A stretch of DNA of 64,000 nucleotides from Pratylenchus scribneri. Taxonomy: Eukaryota; Nematoda; Chromadorea; Rhabditida; Pratylenchidae. A model generated the notes under the pieces. The model was not told where the DNA came from, ran no database searches, and saw nothing but the letters and a program-made list of their open reading frames with translations. A program made the position numbers and the translations under genes. Positions within the stretch are counted from its first letter, which is position 1; every line of letters begins with the position of its first letter. The stretch spans positions 971,501-1,035,500 of the forward strand of contig JAQSEB010000072.1 in NCBI GenBank assembly GCA_030063045.1. Direction: 5' to 3'. Shown here in pieces: positions 56,100-64,000 of the stretch.

Positions 56100-56499
56100 T
56101 TATCTTTTCTGTATCTGCAAATATAATCTCTTGAACATATAATCGGTTGGCAATTTTATATATCCCCTTGTTTTATCGTCATATCCCTTTGTCATAATAT
56201 CAAATTTTTCATAAACATTTTCATCAGAATGCAATAATTCGCATGCATCTTTTTCTTCCCCTTCCCTTTTTATTCCTTCTACAAATGGTGTAATAATTTC
56301 TGCGCAAATTTTTTCATCAAAAAATTCTTTCGCCTCCTCTTTTCCACTAAAATTAACTAAAAGTTTGAAATCTTCTAAAAAAAATAAATTTTTAAAAAAA
56401 ATTTTATCAGATTGGCCAACTTTTTGTTTGCATTTCTGCCAAAAAACAGCAAAACAATAGAAAGAGGAAATGCCAATTTTTGACAATTTTGCAGAACAT
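56100..56499 (-). CDS. Small secreted protein, copy 2 (117 aa)
   Basis: Exons 56421-56499 and 56100-56374, same 79-nt first exon and phase as copy 1. Signal peptide MFCKIVKNWHFLFLLFCCFL. The mature sequence keeps the KICAEIITPFVEGIKREG and DACELLHSDEN blocks. It has a seven-residue insertion rich in Asp/Lys/Gly before the KLPTDYMF segment and ends in QIQKR. It sits immediately before the J-domain gene copy 2, as copy 1 does before J copy 1. Function unknown; the signal peptide and absence of membrane spans indicate secretion. Confidence 0.82.
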
Positions 56500-57160
56500 T
56501 TTCTTATTAATTGGGAATAAATAAAAATTTTTTTGTTATTTTCACTTCAATTTTGTTCTTCTAAATCGGATTTTTGCTGGTCTTTTTATTGAATAGAATA
56601 GATTGGGGAAAGTGCCTTTTTAGGAAGAGAAAAATGGGAGAGAATGTTGCCCCTATAAAATGATAAAAGAAAGAAAAACGCATAAGGATTTCGGTTGGCC
56701 AAGTGATTGGTTGGGGAGGAGAGGGGGGGGGGGGGGGGGGTGGGGAGGATGAGGAGATCACGAGAATTGAGAAAGGAAGGCGATATATGGATCATGAGTT
56801 TACGTCAGTGCTGCAGATTGAGAGATGGGCGAAAGATTTTTTATTGAAGAACCCAAAAAGCTATGTTTAAAGTTAACGCAATTTCAGACTATCCCTTCTT
56901 GTTGGCATAGAGTCGGGTCTATATCGAAAATTATCTCCCAGCATATAAATTGTAAATGAAAGAATCTAATTATTTTATATTAATTAATTTTATTAATAAA
57001 TATTAAAATAAATTTTGATATTGCTAATATTTAATTTCCAATTATCAAAATTCGATTTATTCCAAATTTAAAATAATTATTAAAAGTGGAGGCTCATAAA
57101 TTGTCACAAAAGGTTAATTTGGTGACATTAAATGTATTATTTATTCGTCAGTAGATGAAT
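56500..57160. promoter_or_regulatory. Upstream region of secreted gene copy 2, with an 18-G run
   Basis: Holds a shortened version of the array's upstream block (AGATCACGAGAATTGAGAAA; GGAAGGCGATATATGGATCA at about 56755-56795). It is interrupted by an uninterrupted run of 18 G at 56723-56740. No gene is supported up to the end of the J-domain gene at 57161. Confidence 0.5.
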
Positions 57161-58414
57161 TCAGAATGCTCCACGTTGATTCCCAGCTCGTTGAAGGCAA
57201 CATTTTGGCCCATTGCAATGTGCGGATTTGGTGGCCGCCGCCGAACAATAACAAATCCCATCCAAATCCATTTGCTTTCGACATTCCGCACAAATGAATC
57301 CAGCTTTGAAAGCCTATTAATAGAATAAAGAAAAATAAATTAATGTAATTTCACCATTATGAATGCATCCACAACATGTTCCTGTGCAAAATCTTCGGCC
57401 TTTTTGCGCAATAAATTCAAACCAGCTGTTAAAAGTAAAAAAATTAAAATGACTTTTAGAAAATTTAAAAAAAAATTATATAAAATCAGAAAAAAAATTC
57501 AAAATTTATAAGGTCAATTTTTACTTCCATTATTTACGAAAGTGAATATTTTTAAAATATATTTACAAAATTTAGTCGTTAATCCAGGAGAATTCCATCC
57601 ATTTGCCATAAATTCGGTTGTAATTTCCACCATTTTTTGGTAAATTTCAGCCAAACCATTTCGTTCCAAAATGGAACCAATTGAAGGGAATGTTGGCATT
57701 TTAGGCGGTTCCGCCTTCCAATCACTCTGACTGCCATCAAATCCTTCATTGCCCTTTTCAAGGCCAAATTTATCGTAATTTCGACGTTTCGCCGGATCAG
57801 ACAAAGTGGCATAGGCTTGGTTAATCATCTAATAAATGAAAACAATTTTATATCAATGATAAAAATTGGTTACTATTTTTTTGCAGACAAAAGAGTTTTT
57901 GACTTCGAATAAATCAGCAATTTGTAGATCGCATCGAGGTCCATCGAATGGTATATAAAATGTTAAGTTTTGGCAGCCCAAAATTAAGGCTGTCAATCCA
58001 TTTAAATCATATTTTGGTTTTAAAATATTTAATTTTGGGCTGACATTTTATATACCATTCGATGGGCCTCAATGAGATCTACAAATTGGTATAAAATATG
58101 TATAGGGTCTAAAACTGGTTTCTAATCTAATAGTAGCTAAAAATTTTGTTTAAAAAATTTTTGTTCTTTTACTTGGAACATGGCTGTGCCGTGGGGATTT
58201 TTGTCCGGATGGTAAAACAAAGAAATTTTATGATATGCAGCCTTTAATTCTTGTTGACTGCATTTTGGATGTACTCCGAGCCGTTCATAATAGGTCAACT
58301 AAATAAATAATTTTATTAAATTTTTAATTTTTTATTAACCTTTGCATAATTATCCGCATTAGAATCCAAAGAAGGTTTTCCTTTAATAAAGGAAAATGAA
58401 TTAAAAAACACCAT
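57161..58414 (-). CDS. J-domain protein with Cys-rich C-terminal module, copy 2 (~228 aa)
   Basis: Exons 58340-58414, about 58173-58298, 57567-57828, 57355-57425 and 57161-57313. One intron more than copy 1 splits the N-terminus. J domain: YYERLGVHPKCSQQELKAAY with HPD at residues 55-57, then [20 protein letters not shown]. The C-terminal exon has the same 51 codons as copy 1, with CAEC, CYC, HC and CC clusters and the final R-G-A-F. All Cys of the module are conserved although the linker has diverged, supporting selection. The intron between the second and third exons contains a foldback element. Head-to-head with 59035-59887. Confidence 0.8.
57860..58160. repeat. Foldback element in the J-domain gene copy 2 intron
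   Basis: An inverted repeat with arms CATCGAGGTCCATCGAATGG and CCATTCGATGGGCCTCAATG, and an outer pair GAGTTTTTGACTTCGAATAA / TCTAATAGTAGCTAAAAAT. Related to family I internally, but without its CGTCCG/CACC termini. Copy 1 of the gene has only a 41-bp intron here, so the element was gained after duplication or lost in copy 1. Confidence 0.6.
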
Positions 58415-59034
58415 TTTTTGTTGAAGATTTTTTCTCTAATAAAATAAAAATAAAAATTTTAATTTTGATTTTTCAGAAATAATAAAATTGTATTAAATGG
58501 TGAAAATTAGAATCCAATGAAAAATTCGCGGATTGCGCATAAGATAAATTTTACTGGATATGTTTCGGTTTGAAGACTAAATAAGATTTTGAAAAATTAA
58601 AAAATCTATTGAATCCAGTCATAGGATTCACTATAATTTATGGTAAAATTCGAAGAAGTTACGGATTATACAAAATAAATTTGAATACTTTGATCTGGGA
58701 AAGAATCTGAATTGAAAAATTGAAAAATGTATTTATAATCTTCAATAGTAAAAATAGAAATGATCATTTCTTTTGGCAAATTATTCAAATTTGATTGATA
58801 TAAATCACAACAAGAATAATATACCTTAATCTAAAAGAAGAGAAATTTAAAAAGTTAAAAAGCAAATTTTTCTAATCCAAATCATTTACCTTGATTTGGA
58901 TAGTTTTTTATATTTTAGCTGTGCTCTGAAATTTTGCTCTTAAATATTCCATATATTTTTTAAGGCCTTTGTTCCTAATTCTAATTATTATTCAAAGAAG
59001 AAACAAACACTAATTGAAAAACATCCATCCACAA
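58415..59034. promoter_or_regulatory. Shared intergenic region between divergent J-domain and Met-Gly genes, copy 2
   Basis: About 620 bp between oppositely directed start codons, AT-rich, without a recognised motif. The conserved divergent arrangement suggests a bidirectional promoter. Confidence 0.4.
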
Positions 59035-59887
59035 ATGGGAAAGGTAGCATCCAAAATTGTTGAAGTTGTTTCGGGAGTTGTTGAAAAAGCTAAAACATTC
59101 TTTAAAAGTGAGCGTCTCACGAATACGCTGATGTCAGCCACCGAAATTCACTATGCACCAATCTCAGTTGTTTTGGACAAAAATCATTCATCTGATTTGT
59201 TGGACAGGTCAATTTAGGGAATGAAAACAAGGCAATAAAAACATTAAAAACAACAAAAATGTGAAGAATAAAACTTTTTATTATTAAAAATGAATCAAAT
59301 AGCTTCATTAAATGCACTAAGATTACTTATCGTTTAGTTAACTTAATTATGACACAAAAAAAGCCTCTGTTCCTTTTCCGCAAATTTCTTACCTTTGGAT
59401 AAAAATGTTAAGAAAAAAATAAACATTTTTGTCAGCAAACAATGTGGCGTTTTATCTTTTAGCATGATCTCTGTGGCGCGTTCCCGTAATCCAAAAGCAC
59501 TTGAACATGTTGGAAACCAATTATCCGATCTTGGGCTTGACCATATCAACAATGCATTCAAACATGCTTGCCTGGAGGCAGATATGAAGTGTCAAAAATG
59601 TGAAGAACGGCTGAAGAACATCGATGAACTTTGCTATTGCCGAACTTCCCACAATTTTTGCCATCATACAAATTCACCGTTGGTCTTAATTTTAAATGAA
59701 TATTTTAATTAGTTTTCGGCTGAAAATTAGAAAAAAAATTATGGAAATAAATTCAAATTTTTTCTCAAAATTTTTCTAATTTTATTAATTGCACAAGCTG
59801 CCTTTTTACAATTAAAATAAGTCATTTCCATATTTTTAAAGATGCTGCAACAGTCGTGGAAGCCGTGGAATGCTCACTTTTGACTAG
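59035..59887 (+). CDS. Met-Gly protein with Cys-rich C-terminal module, copy 2 (144 aa)
   Basis: Exons 59035-59207, 59463-59678 and 59842-59887 (435 nt, all phases fit). I start at 59035, not the upstream Met at 59014, because MGKVASK aligns with MGNVANK of copy 1. Gly2 with Ser6 fits an N-myristoylation site. Residues 1-57 are amphipathic. Residues 83-144 form the module DLGLDHINNAF, CQKC, LCYC, NFC, PCC and SRGSRG. Its pattern parallels the end of the neighbouring J-domain protein. The Cys pairs suggest metal binding. The third exon frame is chosen because both copies end at the same TTT GAT/GAC TAG. No known family is recognised. Possible membrane association and partnership with the J-domain protein are inferences. 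Confidence 0.72.
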
Positions 59888-60615
59888 ACATAGACACCAA
59901 CCGACGATATGAAAGAATTAAATGGAGATTAAAGAAATCCTAAAATATTTTTGAATGATCAGAATTTCATTTTGTTAACTCAAATTACTTTTTTAAATTA
60001 AACTTTGTATTTTATTATTAATATTAATTTATCAATAAAATTGTTGCATTTATTTGACAAAAAATTTTCATGTTGAAAAAATTCAAAATATTTGTGGCCA
60101 TAAAAATTGATATAAAAAGAAAGCTCTACTGCCTATTAAGCTTTTAATTCATTGAAAATTGAAAAAAATTAAATCTATCAAAATTTGTTGGAATAAATAT
60201 TTATTTGAAAAAATGACTAAAATAAAAAAATCCCATATAAATAATAAAAATAAAAATTTTTATATGGGAATTAGAATGAAAAAGGTAATCACATCACAAT
60301 ATAGGTAAAAAATATTCTGAAAATTTTAAAGGCCATTTTTCTTTCCTTTCTCGAATTCATTTGTGGAATTTGTTTCCTTCCAAGCCCGTTTGGGGAAATT
60401 TTTGAGATGAATTTGAAAATGGTCAATTTTGGTGTCATGGTAATAGCTTATCAGAAATATATAAAAATTTTGCTTCTTCTTATTTTGCTTACAAATTTTC
60501 GCCAAAGAATTGAAAAATGACAAAGTTTATGCAAAATAAATTCACCGCCAGAGTAATGTGTTAAAATATATCAAAGCCCACCCAAACCCAATCATCACTT
60601 TTTCTAACTTCCTTC
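59888..60615. other. Intergenic region, nothing recognised
   Basis: Homologous to 48882-49601 and therefore part of the duplicated unit. AT-rich; no exon or RNA gene supported. Confidence 0.5.
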
Positions 60616-62795
60616 TTAATTTATGTCCTTTTTGGCCTTTTTTGCCACATTTTGTCCCGATGGGCCTTCTCCTGTGCCTTTTCTCTCTTTTTTATATTGT
60701 CTTTGATTAGGTACAGCCAATCCTAAAACAATTTGATTTTGTCCTCCATCATCTGGTGGAGATACGGTTGGATGTGAAGGAATTTGGTGGTCAATTTTGA
60801 TTTGAATTAATTCCTTCAATTTTTTTGGCCAAAATTTTTTCTTCTTTCTTGCCCATTTTTCGATAGATTCAATTGTTTGTTGGATAATATATTTTTTTGA
60901 CAATTTATATGTTTCCATATCTTCAAAGTTTTCATATTTTTCCGGATGTTCAATTATCATTTCAGGATGGTGAATTATTTTTTGCCCAATAATTAGCATT
61001 GAATAAAATAAATACAAATCAAAATAATGACTATCTAATAATAATAAGAATAAATTTTAATTATTTTTATATTTTGTAGATTTTTTATTAAATTTTTGTT
61101 TAAATAAATAATTTTGATGATAGATTAAAATGGGAGAGAGAGGATATTTCAGGGAAAATATTTTTACCGAAATGATTTAATTATATTTTAAATACCGACA
61201 AAAATACTTTTTCTACCGATATACTTTTTTACCGATAAAAATATTTTTATACCGACAAAAGTGAAAACTATAAAATAGTTATTCAAAACTAAATGAACCA
61301 AGCCCTAATTGGTTTATTTTATTAAAAATTGTTCAATGTATATATTTATATAATGGGAAGGAGAAATTATTAAAAATATTTAATTGAAAATGAATTTGGA
61401 GGAGATTGACTAAATGCAAAATGATTTAAAAGGAGGTGCGCGGACCGGTTTGGCCAAATAGGTTTAAGCGATTTAAAAGTTTGGAATTAATAAAATTAGG
61501 GATTTCACGTTGGACTTTCCAATTGTAAATATATCATATTTCTTTATAGTTTATTCCATTTTGAGCTAAGGCCAAAAAATGGCCCAGATATTGAAATGAA
61601 GGTAGTAAAATCTTTCCTTTTTGTAATTTTGGGTAATTAAATGATCTAAAAAGAATACAAATAGATTTTCCCTCTATTTATCCAATTTTCAATACATACT
61701 TGGATTTAAGCCATCATTGATCAAATTATTTTTGATATTCTCCATAAGTGCAGTCACTTTTGGAAAACCACTTTTAGTCAAAAATGTTTCAAAATTTGCA
61801 AAATGATCTTCATCCTGAAGCAAATTCAGTGGATTTTCCTTCCCATCGTTCATATCTGTCCAAAATAGGTCAACAATATCCACAATATTCTGCTGCACTT
61901 CAAATGCCTCCAATTGATTCAATTCTAATTTTAATGCTAAAGGATTTGATGCTAAAATATAAAAAAAAATTAAATTTTTCCAAATCTTAAATTTTAAAGA
62001 TTCATTCCATCAAAAATAAGCATTTTACATTGAAATATTGGTAATTTTTGATAAAATCCCATCATACAGGATAATAGAGTTTTTATAGTTAACTATGCTT
62101 TTAAATAATTTAGATTTTTTCACCCTCACCCCCTAATTCAACATGTTTACCACCAAAAACCTAATCATAAAGATACAAAAGCGTTAAAATAGCATTTTTC
62201 GATCATTTTTTAAACATAATAAATGTATGATATGATAATTGATAAATAAAAACAAAAATTTAAATTTTGATTGTAAACCCAGAACCCAGGTATACGAAAA
62301 TTACCAAAAGTTTTATGATTAAAAATTAAATCCAGCTGAATATGTGAATATCAATTCCAAATGGTACCTTTACCTCCTCCAAGTTCTCTCATTAAAGCCT
62401 TTTTCTTTTTATCTTCCTCATGTTCCTCCACCATAGGGCGTTTTCCTCGTTGTTTTTCTTCCTTTCTTTTTGCTTCATTTCTTTCTTCATCATTTGCCGA
62501 CTTTTGGATTATTGCCACCGGCTTCTTCCCTTTGCTTTTTCCTACTGTTAACTGAATTATCCCTTCACGTTCTTTAAAAAATGCTTCGAATGTTTCCGGA
62601 TTCCTTTGTCCCGTTGTCCCATCGAACCATTTTAGTACATGCTTATTTGCCTTTTCAAATACATTCTTGAAGCCATTTTTCCCATTGATCCATTCTTTTT
62701 CGGCAAATAGTTTGTACAATTCCAATAAAAGCCGAAATTGATGCAATTTAAAATTGCATTTCCTTTCTTCCTCATTTTCCGAAAATGTTCAAAAA
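60616..62795 (-). CDS. Array gene with basic C-terminal tail, intact 3' part (5' end not found)
   Basis: Minus-strand exons about 62374-62790, 61700-61951 and 60616-61034, in phase. The first holds the conserved FRLLLELYKLFAEKEWINGK helix domain and a highly charged linker (KRGKRPMVEEHEEDKKKKA). The second is the FEVQQNIVDIVDLFWTDM domain. The third is longer than in the FLYWCH copy and ends in a Lys-rich tail with AKKAKK, a plausible nuclear signal. No FLYWCH finger is present. Upstream, the conserved splice acceptor is missing and a large foldback element begins at 62806, only bases from the first exon, so the 5' end is probably damaged. It provides the empty site for the insertion at 49803. 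Confidence 0.6.
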
Positions 62796-62805
62796 AATGG
62801 TAGCG

Positions 62806-63666
62806 GGACATTTCGACAGTGGACATTTCGACAGTGGACTTTTCGACAGTGGACATTTCGACAGTAGGCGGACATTTCGACAGTGGCGGATTTTTCGACA
62901 GTGGACACTTCGACAGTGGACATTTCGACAGTAAGCTAGGACTTTTCGACAGTGGCCAAAAAAGTCTATAAACCGTTTTTATTTTGGCACAAATTATATA
63001 TCAATCGACGCGTCTCGATCAGCTGAACACTATTATATTATTTATTTTTAGTTAATTCTTCAAATAAAAAAGTTAGAGATATCTTTATCTTATAAGGAAT
63101 TTATCCCATTTTTATCCAAAAATGGGCTTATTTTTTAAAATTTCATGCTTTATTCGTTTCCATTCATCAAAATGAATATCAAAATCAAATTATATTTTAG
63201 TGAAAGCTTTAAATAAAAAATAAATAACATGATCAAATTAATGAACTAAAAAGTGAAGGGTCCCCCCTATAGGTCAAATGTGCAAAATTTTCATTTAATT
63301 AAATTATAGCTTAATCGATGCAACTCGATGTGCTAAACATGAATCTGTCATTTGTTTTTCATAAAACACAAAAATAATTGAGTTACGGTCATTTTTATTC
63401 TTATACATTACTTAAATATCTACTCTAACTTAAGTGGCTATAACTTTTTTATTTTTGCGTTTTGATCAAAGTTAATATTATATTCCAAAACAAAACTGGT
63501 TTATAGGTTTTTTCCTTCACTGTCGAAAAGTCCTAGCTTACTGTCGAAATGTCCACTGTCGAAGTGTCCACTGTCGAAAAATCCGCCACTGTCGAAATGT
63601 CCGCCTACTGTCGAAATGTCCACTGTCGAAAAGTCCACTGTCGAAATGTCCACTGTCGAAATGTCC
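62806..63666. mobile_element. Foldback element with arms built from a ~15-bp satellite (GGACATTTCGACAGT)
   Basis: The left arm (62806-62960) is made of about ten units of GGACATTTCGACAGT and variants (GGACTTTTCGACAGT, GGCGGATTTTTCGACAGT). The right arm (63518-63666) carries the same series inverted, in mirrored order, including each variant. Between them lie blocks shared with the other foldback elements (AATCGACGCGTCTCGATCAG near 63003; AGTGAAGGGTCCCCCCTATA near 63252). No ORF of its own. No clean target duplication. Confidence 0.85.
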
Positions 63667-63936
63667 TAGAGCCCAAAAAAATATGTTTTTTATTTTTTAA
63701 ATCTTTTTATTTTATGCTTTGGAGCAGGAGATGGCCAAAATTTTAATGTTTTGGATTATTAATGTACCAATTGACAGCCAATGCACTTTAGATCATTTAC
63801 CTAAATTGGTTAATTGGCTGACAAGCAGCTGCGGCTCATCGCCGGGGAAAAACATTCTATATTTTTTTGACTAACGGAAATGTTAATGAAAAATGACTCG
63901 GTTTAGTAAATTAAATAGACTATATATATAGTATAC

Positions 63937-64000
63937 TTATCTCATCTGTATTTGTAAATATAAGTTATAAAACATCCTATCAGTTGGCAATTTTGCACAT
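63937..64000 (-). CDS. Small secreted protein, copy 3 (3' end only)
   Basis: The minus strand reads CAKLPTDRMFYNLYLQIQMR and a TAA at 63937-63939, matching the C-termini of copies 1 and 2. The rest lies beyond the window. It shows that the array continues to the right. Confidence 0.75.
   Translation of the reverse strand, partial: CAKLPTDRMFYNLYLQIQMR

Noticed and set aside
62806..63666. CRISPR-like array of regular short repeats
   Set aside because: The units are directly adjacent without unique spacers and are mirrored as inverted arms; it is a foldback satellite in a eukaryote.

Overview
The window is AT-rich eukaryotic DNA with many short GT-AG introns ending in TTTCAG/TTTTAG-type acceptors, dense small foldback elements, a BEL/Pao LTR retrotransposon, SPRY, FLYWCH and J-domain genes and arrays of small, fast-changing genes. 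This fits a nematode, perhaps a plant-parasitic tylenchid. The genus is not proven from the sequence. I checked exon phases codon by codon for most gene models; those models are sequence-based predictions without transcripts.

Layout. 49-5279 (minus): two tandem F-box-like paralogues, the left one cut by the window edge. 7430-21971 (plus): a 21-exon gene with an RCC1-repeat region (GLO-4/Claret-like). Its introns hold a foldback element and a deleted Merlin-type DNA transposon. 21972-25126: intergenic DNA with inverted-repeat elements. 25127-40409 (plus): a SPRY-domain gene whose last intron has been entered by a 13.9 kb BEL/Pao retrotransposon (26273-40191) with near-identical LTRs.

The retrotransposon is the most unusual object here. 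Besides gag, protease, reverse transcriptase, RNase H, integrase and an envelope-like protein, its second ORF carries a NADAR domain (ADP-ribose/NAD-linked family) and a complete-looking Cid1/GLD-2-type nucleotidyltransferase (terminal uridylyl or poly(A) polymerase fold). A further unknown domain lies between integrase and NADAR. This points to an element that brings its own RNA 3'-end-modifying and nucleotide-metabolite-processing activities.

41293-64000 is a tandem array with a period near 11-12 kb. Each unit holds, in order: a multi-exon nuclear-looking gene (one copy with two FLYWCH fingers), a small secreted protein gene, a J-domain gene, a divergently transcribed gene beginning Met-Gly, a second truncated nuclear-looking gene, and another short gene. 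The J-domain protein and its divergent neighbour share the same Cys-rich C-terminal module, which I do not recognise. Several copies are broken (premature stop, 7-bp insertion, foldback insertion into an exon), so the array is evolving by duplication and decay. Signal peptides on some members and basic nuclear-type tails on others make an effector-like or conflict-related role conceivable, but this is inference.
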